Shown here one piece after another: positions 21,649 through 29,872 of a stretch of DNA of 30,112 nucleotides. The stretch comes from an uncultured Caulobacteraceae bacterium. Its GTDB lineage: Bacteria > Pseudomonadota > Alphaproteobacteria > Caulobacterales > TH1-2. The translations under genes and the position numbers were made by a program. The stretch covers positions 1 to 30,112 of the forward strand of contig CALBST010000095.1 in assembly GCA_937967425.1 (NCBI GenBank), written 5' to 3'. How positions within the stretch are numbered: position 1 is the first letter of the stretch; each line of letters opens with the position of its first letter. The notes below the pieces were generated by a model, which made no database searches, was not told the origin of the DNA, and saw only the letters and a program-made list of their open reading frames with translations.

Positions 21649-23841
21649 ATGAACGTAATCGCCATCCGCAAGCCCACGGGTGAGATGAATCTCCCACCCG
21701 AGGATGGTGGCGAGCTCGGTACGTTCAGCCTGAAGTGGATTTTCGAGTTCCTGGTCCGCCGCTGGATGCTCATCGCGGCGGTCGCCGCCGTGGCGTTCGC
21801 GCTCGCGTTTACGCTGTTCATGATCCAGCCGCCGCAATACAGCGCAACCGCGCTGGTGATGATGAGCGGCGGCGGCGAGCAGGCGCCCGGCCCGCAACAG
21901 CCGACTGGCCGCCCCGATACGCCGGCCAGCGCCGCCGTTGTCGACTCCCAGCTCGAAGTGTTGCGCTCGAACATGCTGACCGGCCGCCTCGTCGACGCGC
22001 TCGGTCTGATGAACGACCCGGAGTGGAACGCCGCGCTTGATGACCCCGAAGCGCCCGCTGCCGACGATCAAAGCCCGGCCGCCCAAGCGTATCGTTCCGA
22101 AGCCCGTGAAGCTGTCGTGAAGGCGGTGGGCGGGGCGATCACGGTGCGCCGCCGTGGCCTGACCTACGCCGCCGAGGTCCAGGCGACCTCACAGAGCCCG
22201 GAACGCGCTGCGGCGATGGCCAACCACTTGGTCGAGCTGTTCCAGCGCTATCAAATCGAGGCCCGCATTGAGAGCGCCGCGCGGGCCAACGTTTGGCTGT
22301 CGACCCGTCTCGAAGAACTGCGCGCCGACGTCCAAGACAAGGAAAACGCGGTCGAGCAATACCGCTCGTCAACGGGTCTTGTCTCGACCCAAGGGGCGCT
22401 GCTGATCGAGCAACAGATCACTGACGCGCAGGCCGCGCTCAACCAAGCGCGCGCCGATCTGGCCGAGCGCCAGGCGCGCTACACCCAGCTCCAGGATCTC
22501 ATCACGCAAGGTGGTTCGCCTGACACCATCGCCGCCGTGTTGAACTCGGTCGTGATCACGCAGCTGCGCTCGCAAGAGGCGACGGTGGCTCGCCGACAGG
22601 CCGATTTCGAAACCCGCTATGGCGAAGCGCACCCGGCGCTGGCCAACGTCCGCGCCGAGCGCGAGGATATCCGCAATCAAATCAACGCCGAAATCCGCCG
22701 CATCCAAGTCGGCATGCGCAACGACGTCGATATCGCCAACGCGCGGGTCGCTCAATCTCAGGCCGCGCTCGATGCGCTACGCTTGCAGCTCGCTGGCGGC
22801 GGCGCGGAAATGGTTCGGCTCAGGGAACTTGAGCGTGAAGCAGCCGCTGCGCGCACCGTCTATGAATCGTTCCTGCAGCGCGCTCACGAGCTCGCGGACC
22901 AAGGCACCATCAACACCGCGCCGGCGGAGTTGATCTCGGCGGCCGCCGTGCCGAACGAGAAGAGCTCGCCGCGTCTTTCGATCTCTCTCGTGCTGTCGCT
23001 CGCGCTCGGCCTCGGCCTTGGCCTCGCCGCCGCCTTCCTCGCGGAAGCGCTCGACGATGGCTTCGCCAGCTCGGAAGATGTCGAACGCCGCACCGGCGCG
23101 CCGGCCCTGGCCAGTATCCCGCAGGTCCGCCGCAGCGAGCTGCGTCAGTCATCGACGACGACACAGCATCCCGCCGCCTACATGATCGAGCGGCAGATGT
23201 CGGCCTTCACCGAGGCGTTCCGGGTGCTGCGCACGACCATTCTATTCGCCGCCGGCCAACCCAAAACACAAGTGGTCGCAATCACTTCGGCGTTGCCGAA
23301 CGAGGGCAAGACCACGGTTTCGCTGTGCTTGGCGCGGGTTTCGGCGCTTTCCGGACAGCGCGTCCTGCTGATCGATTGCGACCTGCGCCGCCGCTCGGTG
23401 AAAGAGGTTCTGGATATCGAGCCGGACGTCGGCCTGCTCCAAGTGCTCTCGGGCGAGACCACCTGGCGCCAGGCCATCTATCTCGACGAAGCCAGCGGCA
23501 TGTGCGTGCTGCCGGTGAGCGGTTCGGGCTTCACGCCGAAGGAAATTTTCGGCGCCGAGGACATGAGCCGCCTGATCGCCGAGCTCCGCGGCTCGTTCGA
23601 TCTGATCGTTCTCGATTGCGCACCGGTGCTGGCCGTCGCCGAAACGCGGGTCGCGGCGTCCAAGGCCGATGCGGTGGTGATCGTTTCACGTTGGCAGAAG
23701 ACGCCGATGCGCGCTGTCCGCGCTGCGCTGCAGCAGCTGCACGACGCCGGCGCCAACATTCGCGGCGTCGCGCTCAACGGCGTCGACCGTCGCGTGCCGG
23801 GCTACTATTCGTATCCAACGTACGATTTCAGCAAGCGCTGA
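21649..23841 (+). CDS. Wzc-like polysaccharide co-polymerase and tyrosine autokinase
   Basis: A 730-residue inner-membrane protein controlling polymer length and export. The first membrane helix is at about 40-57 (LIAAVAAVAFALAFTLFMI), then a periplasmic Wzz-type region with long coiled coil (about 200-420), and a second helix at about 443-466 (LSISLVLSLALGLGLGLAAAF). The cytoplasmic BY-kinase has Walker A SALPNEGKTT (547-556), Walker A' LLIDCDLRR (D576, D578) and Walker B LIVLDCAPV (D656). The tail has only four tyrosines, Y719, Y720, Y722 and Y725, as autophosphorylation sites. No Wzb-type phosphatase is seen in the window. Ribosome binding site AAGGAA precedes ATG 21649. Confidence 0.94.
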   Translation: MNVIAIRKPTGEMNLPPEDGGELGTFSLKWIFEFLVRRWMLIAAVAAVAFALAFTLFMIQPPQYSATALVMMSGGGEQAPGPQQPTGRPDTPASAAVVDSQLEVLRSNMLTGRLVDALGLMNDPEWNAALDDPEAPAADDQSPAAQAYRSEAREAVVKAVGGAITVRRRGLTYAAEVQATSQSPERAAAMANHLVELFQRYQIEARIESAARANVWLSTRLEELRADVQDKENAVEQYRSSTGLVSTQGALLIEQQITDAQAALNQARADLAERQARYTQLQDLITQGGSPDTIAAVLNSVVITQLRSQEATVARRQADFETRYGEAHPALANVRAEREDIRNQINAEIRRIQVGMRNDVDIANARVAQSQAALDALRLQLAGGGAEMVRLRELEREAAAARTVYESFLQRAHELADQGTINTAPAELISAAAVPNEKSSPRLSISLVLSLALGLGLGLAAAFLAEALDDGFASSEDVERRTGAPALASIPQVRRSELRQSSTTTQHPAAYMIERQMSAFTEAFRVLRTTILFAAGQPKTQVVAITSALPNEGKTTVSLCLARVSALSGQRVLLIDCDLRRRSVKEVLDIEPDVGLLQVLSGETTWRQAIYLDEASGMCVLPVSGSGFTPKEIFGAEDMSRLIAELRGSFDLIVLDCAPVLAVAETRVAASKADAVVIVSRWQKTPMRAVRAALQQLHDAGANIRGVALNGVDRRVPGYYSYPTYDFSKR

Positions 23842-23862
23842 GGGGGGTCGTTCGGTTCGCGT

Positions 23863-23880
23863 TCTCCACAGCGGTGGAGA
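23863..23880 (+). terminator. Short hairpin after the autokinase gene
   Basis: TCTCCAC (23863-23869) pairs with GTGGAGA (23874-23880) around an AGCG loop, 22 nt after the stop at 23841 and followed by GAATTGTTCTGCTTT. It lies in the 195-bp gap before the sugar transferase and could reduce read-through. The stem is short. Confidence 0.3.
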
Positions 23881-24036
23881 GAATTGTTCTGCTTTGGCGC
23901 ATGCTTCGCGCATGGGGCGAGGACGTTGGAATTTCACACTGAGATACCAGTGAGCGCTTGCAATATGCGGTCGCGGTGGCTTTAGTGAAAAAGCTGAGAA
24001 GCTCGCTGCAGAAGAGGCGAGCCAAGCGGGGTTGCT

Positions 24037-24816
24037 ATGCAGGAAATGCCGAAAGCTAGCGAAGAAAGCGCTAGCGCCGCAGCACCAGTTCGCGCTCCAA
24101 GCGCGCGCCCGCGCCTCACTGCCATCACGCCGCCGGTTCCGCCGATCGTCTCCGAGCCGCCACCACCCGTCGAGGTCGTGCGCAAGGCGAGCGACGTCGG
24201 GCTGGCCGCAAAGGTTGCGCCGGTTGGCGGCTGGGCGAAGCGCGCTTTCGATATTTTTGCGTCATCTTCCGCCTTGGTTGTGTTGTCGCCGCTGCTGATC
24301 GCCACAGCGATCGCGGTGAAGCTCGACAGTCCGGGCGACGCGATCTTCCAGCAGGAGCGTGGCGGCCTCGGCGGCAAAACGTTCCGCATCTACAAATTCC
24401 GCACGATGTCGGTCATGGAAAACCGTGGCGTCGTGCAAGCCGTGCATCACGACGCGCGTATAACGCGCCTTGGCGCTTTCCTGCGCCGTTCGAGTTGGGA
24501 TGAGCTGCCGCAGCTTCTCAACGTGCTGAAGGGCGACATGTCGATCATCGGCCCGCGCCCGCACGCGCTGGAGCACGACATCTACTTTCAAAGCGTCGAC
24601 CCGACCTATCCGGAGCGCTTCGCTGCGCGGCCGGGCGTTACGGGCCTGGCGCAGGTGAACGGCTGCCGCGGTCCGACGGAAACGGTCGAGAAGGTTCGCG
24701 CGCGCACGAAGTACGATGTCGAGTATGTGCGCAACTGGAGCTGGTGGCGCGAAGTCGAGATCATCGCTGCAACTGTGGCGCTGTTGTTCTGGAAGAAAGA
24801 TCCCGGCGCGATTTGA
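24037..24816 (+). CDS. Initiating undecaprenyl-phosphate sugar phosphotransferase (monotopic PGT)
   Basis: A 259-residue enzyme that moves a sugar-1-phosphate from a nucleotide sugar to undecaprenyl phosphate, the first step of repeat-unit assembly. The first 65 residues are proline- and alanine-rich and probably disordered. A single re-entrant hydrophobic segment covers about 72-95 (DIFASSSALVVLSPLLIATAIAV). The core has QQERGGLGGKTFRIYKFRTM, the catalytic D155-E156 pair in SSWDELPQLLNV, GDMSIIGPRPH, and RPGVTGLAQVNG. This is the short form lacking the four-helix domain of WbaP/WcaJ. GGGG before ATG 24037 acts as ribosome binding site. The sugar is not predictable here. Confidence 0.93.
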   Translation: MQEMPKASEESASAAAPVRAPSARPRLTAITPPVPPIVSEPPPPVEVVRKASDVGLAAKVAPVGGWAKRAFDIFASSSALVVLSPLLIATAIAVKLDSPGDAIFQQERGGLGGKTFRIYKFRTMSVMENRGVVQAVHHDARITRLGAFLRRSSWDELPQLLNVLKGDMSIIGPRPHALEHDIYFQSVDPTYPERFAARPGVTGLAQVNGCRGPTETVEKVRARTKYDVEYVRNWSWWREVEIIAATVALLFWKKDPGAI

Positions 24817-24969
24817 GCCGGAATTAGCGAAGCGCGCGAGCGGCGCTTCTTGCATGAATAAACATCAGCACGCGGACGTGTCCGGCCTTGGGCAGGGCGC
24901 GCTCGCGGCATAGAATAGAGGCGCCCGCGTGCTGGATGCGCGTGGGTTAATGAGAGAGGCGAGAGTTCC

Positions 24970-26022
24970 ATGAAGGTGCTGTTGACGGGTTCGCGCGGCT
25001 ATATCGGCACGGTGATGACGCCGATGCTGCAAAAGGCTGGGCACGAAGTTGTTGGCCTCGACGCCGATCTCTACTCGCGCTGCACTTTCGAAGAAGGCGG
25101 CCAGATCGTCGATATCCCGACCATCATCCGCGACACGCGCGATGTGCGCCTCGAAGATGTAGAGGGCTTTGATGCGATCATTCATCTCGCGGCGCTCTCG
25201 AATGACCCGCTGAGCGATCTCAATCCGAGCCTCACTTACGATGTGAACCATCTCGCGTCGGTCAAGATTGCCGAACTCGCTAAAAAAGCCGGCGTGCCGA
25301 AATTCATCTTCGCTTCGTCGTGCTCGAACTACGGCAAGACCGAAGGCGACGAGATGATCGACGAAACCGGCAAGCTCGCGCCGGTCTCTGCCTACGGTGA
25401 ATCGAAGGTGCTGGTTGAGCGCGACGTGAAGCCGATGGCGGACGAAAATTTCTGCCCGGTGTTCATCCGCCCGGCGACCGCTTACGGCGTGTCGCCGCGC
25501 CAACGCTTTGACATCGTGCTGAACAACCTCGTCGCCTGGGGCATGACCAAGGGCGTGATCCTCCTGAAGTCGGACGGCACGCCTATCCGCCCGATCGTCC
25601 ACATCGAAGACATCTCGCGCGCCTTCATCGCCGCGCTGGAAGCCCCGGCCGACCTGGTTCGCGGCGAAGCCTTCAACGTCGGCCAAACGGCGCACAACTA
25701 CACCGTCCGCCAGATCGCCGAGATCGTGCGCGACATCGTGCCGAACACGACGATCGAGCTTACCAGCGAAGCCGGCCCCGATCCGCGCTCGTATCGCGTG
25801 AGCTTCGAGAAGATCAAGAAGACGCTGCCGGGCTTCCAGCCGCAATGGGATGCGGTTAAGGGCGCCGAGCAACTCTACGCCGCCTACAAGAAGAGCGGCA
25901 TCACGGTCGAGGAGTTCGAAGGCACGCGTTACAACCGCATCAAGCACATCAAAAAGCTGCTCGCCGACGATCTGCTCACCAATGAGCTGCGTCCGGGTGC
26001 GGAAGCGGTCGCCGCCCAATGA
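24970..26022 (+). CDS. NAD(P)-dependent sugar-nucleotide epimerase/dehydratase (extended SDR)
   Basis: A 350-residue cytosolic Rossmann enzyme acting on a nucleotide sugar. The cofactor loop GSRGYIG is at 7-13, S116/S117 in FASSCSNYG, and the catalytic Y142-x3-K146 in AYGESK; all are intact. The middle part (RPATAYGVSPRQRFDIVLNNL and RPIVHIEDISRAF) is typical of GalE/RmlB-like enzymes. GAGAGG lies upstream of the ATG at 24970. It overlaps the next gene by ATGA, so they are translationally coupled and probably act in sequence on one sugar. Whether it is an epimerase or a 4,6-dehydratase is not decided by sequence reading. Confidence 0.92.
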   Translation: MKVLLTGSRGYIGTVMTPMLQKAGHEVVGLDADLYSRCTFEEGGQIVDIPTIIRDTRDVRLEDVEGFDAIIHLAALSNDPLSDLNPSLTYDVNHLASVKIAELAKKAGVPKFIFASSCSNYGKTEGDEMIDETGKLAPVSAYGESKVLVERDVKPMADENFCPVFIRPATAYGVSPRQRFDIVLNNLVAWGMTKGVILLKSDGTPIRPIVHIEDISRAFIAALEAPADLVRGEAFNVGQTAHNYTVRQIAEIVRDIVPNTTIELTSEAGPDPRSYRVSFEKIKKTLPGFQPQWDAVKGAEQLYAAYKKSGITVEEFEGTRYNRIKHIKKLLADDLLTNELRPGAEAVAAQ

Positions 26023-26594
26023 AATTTCACAAGACCAGTCTGCAGGACGTCGTTCTCATTGAGATGACGCCCTTTGGCGACAATCGCGGTTGGTTCGGCC
26101 GTTCCTTCTGCATGAAGGAATTCGCCGAGAATAATCTCGAGGTCAGCTACCCGCAGCACAACACCGGCTACTCGAAGAAGAAGGGCACCGTTCGCGGCAT
26201 GCACTTCCAAGTGGATCCGCATTACGAAGTGAAGGTCGTGCGCGCGCTGCAAGGCGCGGTGCACGACATCATCATCGACATGCGCCCGCATTCGAGCACC
26301 TACCTGAAGTGGGAAGGCTTCGACCTCTCGTTCGAGAACGGCCGCCAATTGTACGTCCCGCGCGGCTTCGCTCACGGCTATCAGACGCTGATGGACGACA
26401 CGCAGGTGAGCTATCTCTGCTCGGCGATGTATGTGCCGGATTCGAACGGCGGCTATCGCCATGACGATCCGGCGTTCGGTCTGAAGTGGCCGCTACCGGT
26501 CAGCGAAATATCGGACAAGGACAAGGCCTGGCCGGATTTCGTTCCGCCTGAAAAGAGCGGCGTGAAGCCGAACTCGATGCCGGTGCGGTTCTAA
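26019..26594 (+). CDS. RmlC-like dTDP-4-dehydrorhamnose 3,5-epimerase family protein
   Basis: A 191-residue cupin-fold epimerase. Family residues are visible: RGMHFQ (59-64) with H62, K72, DMRPHSSTY (87-95), VPRGFAHGYQTL (113-124) with H119, Y138 and DDPAFGLKWP (149-158). It converts a 4-keto-6-deoxy sugar nucleotide by epimerising C3 and/or C5. The gene overlaps the epimerase/dehydratase by four bases (ATGA). RmlA, RmlB and RmlD are not seen in the window, so the final sugar may not be rhamnose. A terminator-like hairpin follows at 26618. Confidence 0.92.
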   Translation: MKFHKTSLQDVVLIEMTPFGDNRGWFGRSFCMKEFAENNLEVSYPQHNTGYSKKKGTVRGMHFQVDPHYEVKVVRALQGAVHDIIIDMRPHSSTYLKWEGFDLSFENGRQLYVPRGFAHGYQTLMDDTQVSYLCSAMYVPDSNGGYRHDDPAFGLKWPLPVSEISDKDKAWPDFVPPEKSGVKPNSMPVRF

Positions 26595-26617
26595 GGACGG
26601 AACAACGAGTGAAATTC

Positions 26618-26648
26618 GAAGTCGCGCCTTGAAACAGGGCGCGGCTTC
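26618..26648 (+). terminator. Terminator-like hairpin at the end of the polysaccharide locus
   Basis: GAAGTCGCGCC (26618-26628) pairs with GGCGCGGCTTC (26638-26648) over 11 bp with one G-U pair and a 9-nt loop, 23 nt after the stop of the RmlC-like gene. It is followed by ATTACTTT, a weak T-rich stretch. Confidence 0.6.
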
Positions 26649-26745
26649 ATTACTTTGCGCTTCTCAACAACCAGCAGGAATACGTGCGGCGATGGAAATT
26701 CTCTGAGCAAACCGTTCGTTTTGGCTCTGAGAGAAGTGCGTCCGC

Positions 26746-28326
26746 ATGCCCGCTACAATTACGCTTTCCAACTTGAGTTGGGCCACGCCTGATGGGCGCG
26801 AGCTCTTCTCCGGTCTCGATCTAACCTTCGGCGCCGAGCGGGCAGGGCTCGTCGGCCGCAACGGCGTGGGCAAATCCACGTTGCTGAAGATCGTCGCCGG
26901 CGACCTGGAGCCGCGCAGCGGCGCCGTGGCCGTGAAGGGCCGCGTCGCCGTGTTGCGACAGATGGTGCAGGTCGCGCCGGACGAGACGATCGCCGATCTG
27001 TTCGGCGCCGCAGCGCCGCTCGCGCTGCTCGAACGCGCCGCGCGTGGCGAAGCAAGAGCGGAAGAACTCGCCAGCGCGGATTGGACACTGGAGGCGCGCC
27101 TCGAAGCGGCGCTGGCGCAATTTGGCCTTGAAGGCGCGGCCGATGCCAAGCTCGCGGCGCTCTCCGGCGGACAGCGCACGCGCGCGGCGCTGGCGGCGCT
27201 GGTGTTTGCGGCGCCGGATTTCGTCATCCTCGACGAACCGACCAACAATCTCGACCGCGATGGGCGCGCCGCTGTGATTGATCTGCTCTCAACCTGGCGT
27301 GCCGGCGCCATTGTCGTAAGCCACGATCGCGAGCTGCTCGACACGATGGATGCAATCGTCGAAATGACATCGCTCAGCGTGCGCCGCTACGGCGGCAACT
27401 GGAGCGCCTATCGCGAGCGCAAGGCATTGGAGCTGGCCGCCGCCGAGCGTGACCTCGCGGACGCCGAGAAGCGTGTCGCGGATGTGGCGCGGACTGCGCA
27501 GATGATGACAGAGCGCAAAGCGCGCAAGGATAGCGCGGGGAAACGCAAGGCCGCACGTGGCGACATGCCGAAGATCATTCTTGGCGGCATGAAGCGGCAA
27601 GCGCAGGAGACGAGCGCGAGTTTGTCCCGTCTCGCTGAACGGCAGCGGGAAGATGCGCTTTTGGACGCCGCCGCGGCGCGCGAGCGGATCGAGGTGCTGC
27701 AGCCGTTCGTGGTTTCGCTGCCGGCCACTGGCTTGGCGGCGCAAAAAGTTGTTGTGAGAGTGGAGAATGTGACGGCCGGTTATGAGCCGGGCCGTCCGGT
27801 GATCGACGGACTCTCGTTCTCGATTGTCGGGTCCGAACGCGTGGGCATTGTTGGCCCAAACGGGTGCGGCAAGACCACCGTGCTGGCGGTTCTAACGGGC
27901 GCACTGGCGCCGTGGAAGGGCAGCGTTGGTCTGTTCACGGATTTCGCTATGCTCGATCAGCGCGTCAGCATCCTCGATCCCGCGCTGACGATCCGCGAGA
28001 ACTTCCTTCGTCTCAATCCGGGCGCGGATGAGAACGCCTGTCGCGCCGCCCTCGCGCGCTTCATGTTTCGCGCCGGCGCCGCGCTACAAGTTACGGGAAC
28101 GTTGAGCGGCGGACAGATGTTGCGTGCTGGCCTCGCCTGCGTTCTCGGCGGCGTCGCGCCGCCGCCGCTCCTCATTCTAGACGAGCCGACCAACCACCTC
28201 GATATCGACTCGATCGAGGTCGTTGAGGCAGGCTTGCGCGCCTACGATGGCGCCTTGCTCGTCGTCAGCCATGACGAGAGCTTTCTCGCCAATATCGGGA
28301 TCACGCGGCGGCTCAATTTGGCGTGA
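26746..28326 (+). CDS. ABC-F family ATPase
   Basis: A 526-residue cytosolic protein with two ABC ATPase domains and no membrane domain. Walker A sites are GRNGVGKST (37-45) and GPNGCGKTT (370-378). Signature motifs are LSGGQRTRAALA and LSGGQMLRAGLA, and Walker B motifs are FVILDEPTNNLD and LLILDEPTNHLD, each followed by SHD. The linker between them is lysine- and arginine-rich with RKARKDSAGKRKAARGDMPKIILG. ABC-F proteins bind the ribosome and act in translation or in antibiotic protection; which role applies is unclear. It is separated from the polysaccharide locus by a terminator and appears to be an independent gene. Confidence 0.93.
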   Translation: MPATITLSNLSWATPDGRELFSGLDLTFGAERAGLVGRNGVGKSTLLKIVAGDLEPRSGAVAVKGRVAVLRQMVQVAPDETIADLFGAAAPLALLERAARGEARAEELASADWTLEARLEAALAQFGLEGAADAKLAALSGGQRTRAALAALVFAAPDFVILDEPTNNLDRDGRAAVIDLLSTWRAGAIVVSHDRELLDTMDAIVEMTSLSVRRYGGNWSAYRERKALELAAAERDLADAEKRVADVARTAQMMTERKARKDSAGKRKAARGDMPKIILGGMKRQAQETSASLSRLAERQREDALLDAAAARERIEVLQPFVVSLPATGLAAQKVVVRVENVTAGYEPGRPVIDGLSFSIVGSERVGIVGPNGCGKTTVLAVLTGALAPWKGSVGLFTDFAMLDQRVSILDPALTIRENFLRLNPGADENACRAALARFMFRAGAALQVTGTLSGGQMLRAGLACVLGGVAPPPLLILDEPTNHLDIDSIEVVEAGLRAYDGALLVVSHDESFLANIGITRRLNLA

Positions 28327-28388
28327 TGGCGCCTTTGCTCGCGTACTCGTGAGCGCGTGCGATCTCGCAATCACGATAGCCTTGCTGC

Positions 28389-29819
28389 GTGAGACGTGCG
28401 GCGGCATTTCTGTGCGCGGTGGCGCTGGCGGCGACGCCGGCGGCGGCGAACAATCACACCACCTGGTACACGATCGTCGCCGATAGCGGCGCGAAGCTTG
28501 GGCATGTTTCGCTCGAGGTGGAAGCCCGCGCTGATGGTCGTGACTTAATCGAGAGTCAGCAGATTTATCTCAGGGAGCGCGGCGGCCCCGCCAACCGCAC
28601 TCGCGCGCGGACAATCGTACGCGAAGATGCGTCAGGCCGGGTGTTTTCGATCGAATCCACGGCGCGTACAGGGCGCTTCTGGAGCCGCACCACAGCGAGC
28701 ATTGGCGCCGATCGTGTTGATGTGGTGCGTGAAACGGCCACTGGCAGCGGACGTGAAACGATCTCTTTGCCGGCGGATGTGCGGTTCGATGATGGCGACG
28801 CGCTCTTGCAGAGCTGGTCGCCCCAAGAAACGCCGCGCCTTGAGTTCATGAACTTTGATAGCGATGCGCTCGCCGTGGAACGGATCGTTGTTGAGGCGAC
28901 AGGCGCGCCTGATGCGGAGGGGCGGCTGACCGCGATGCGTTGGCGCTATGAAGGGCAGGACTTGCGCGGCGTGTCGCGCATCGTTCTGCAGAACGGGCGC
29001 TTGCTGGAAGTGGCGCAGCCGATGTTCGGCGAAACCTTCCGCGTGCGCCTCACCGATCGTGAAACCGCCGAGCGCCGTCATCCACCGTACCAAGTGATCC
29101 CAAACATGGCGCAGCGCGCGCCGTTTCGTATTTCCCAGGACGCGCGGCGCGGCCATATTCGCTATCGCTATGCGTTTCGTGACGGTGTGACGTTCCCCCT
29201 GCCGCAGACCGGCGAACAGCGCGCCCGCGTCGAGAACGGCTTCATCACGCTCGACATCTGCAACACCTGCGGGCCTGGCCTGCCGACAGATCCGGAAACG
29301 CTCGCGGCGGCGCTACGGTCGACAACCTGGCTACAAAGCGATCATCCACGCTTACAGGCAATGGCGGCAGCCATTCGGGGCTACAACGTCTCCGACGCGC
29401 GCAAGATGGAGCTCTTGCTGGAGCGCGGAATCCCTTATCTCGAAGATGCCGATTTCAACGGTCACTATTCGGCGCTCGACACAATCGAGCGGCGCAGAGG
29501 CGATTGCACGGAAGCGGCTGTGCTTTTGGCGGCGCTCGGACGCGCGGCGGGCATTCCGACACGCGTCGCCAGCGGCGTCTCGTATTCGCGCGAAAGCTAT
29601 CACGGCGTCAGCAACGCCTTCATTCCGCATAGTTGGGTCGTGGCGTATGTCGATGGCCGCTGGCAGAGCTTCGATCTGTCTCTGCGTGAGTTCGATAGCA
29701 CACACATCGCACTGACGATCGGCGACGGCGATCCGCGCTCGATCGCTGCTGCCGGCCAGCTGGCGAGTTTGCTCCATCTCGACACCATGGCCGAGGTTCG
29801 CGTCCGCGCCGGCGGCTGA
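28389..29819 (+). CDS. Exported transglutaminase-like cysteine protease family protein
   Basis: A 476-residue secreted protein starting at GTG 28389. A signal peptide is clear (AAAFLCAVALAATPAAA, cut after about residue 20). The C-terminal transglutaminase-like domain has a complete triad: C373 in RRGDCTEAAVLLAALGRAAGIPTRVASGV, H414 in FIPHSWVVAYVDGRW, and D429 in SFDLSL. The N-terminal part (about 25-300) is beta-rich and has no motif I can name. Bacterial proteins of this design act as peptidases or amidases in the periplasm rather than cross-linkers. No ribosome binding site is evident. A hairpin terminates it at 29823-29856. Confidence 0.9.
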   Translation: MRRAAAFLCAVALAATPAAANNHTTWYTIVADSGAKLGHVSLEVEARADGRDLIESQQIYLRERGGPANRTRARTIVREDASGRVFSIESTARTGRFWSRTTASIGADRVDVVRETATGSGRETISLPADVRFDDGDALLQSWSPQETPRLEFMNFDSDALAVERIVVEATGAPDAEGRLTAMRWRYEGQDLRGVSRIVLQNGRLLEVAQPMFGETFRVRLTDRETAERRHPPYQVIPNMAQRAPFRISQDARRGHIRYRYAFRDGVTFPLPQTGEQRARVENGFITLDICNTCGPGLPTDPETLAAALRSTTWLQSDHPRLQAMAAAIRGYNVSDARKMELLLERGIPYLEDADFNGHYSALDTIERRRGDCTEAAVLLAALGRAAGIPTRVASGVSYSRESYHGVSNAFIPHSWVVAYVDGRWQSFDLSLREFDSTHIALTIGDGDPRSIAAAGQLASLLHLDTMAEVRVRAGG

Positions 29820-29822
29820 AGA

Positions 29823-29856
29823 ATAGCGGCGGCGACCGTGAGATCGCCGCCGCTAT
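29823..29856. terminator. Bidirectional hairpin between convergent genes
   Basis: ATAGCGGCGGCGA (29823-29835) and its complement (29844-29856) form a perfect 13-bp stem with an 8-nt loop. It sits between the transglutaminase-like gene ending at 29819 and the minus-strand gene ending at 29873, so it can serve both. No T-run. Confidence 0.65.
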
Positions 29857-29872
29857 CAAGTAGACGGCCGAT

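Noticed and set aside
24865..26019. 384-codon minus-strand frame over the epimerase gene
   Set aside because: The reading is low-quality antisense of a clear Rossmann enzyme.
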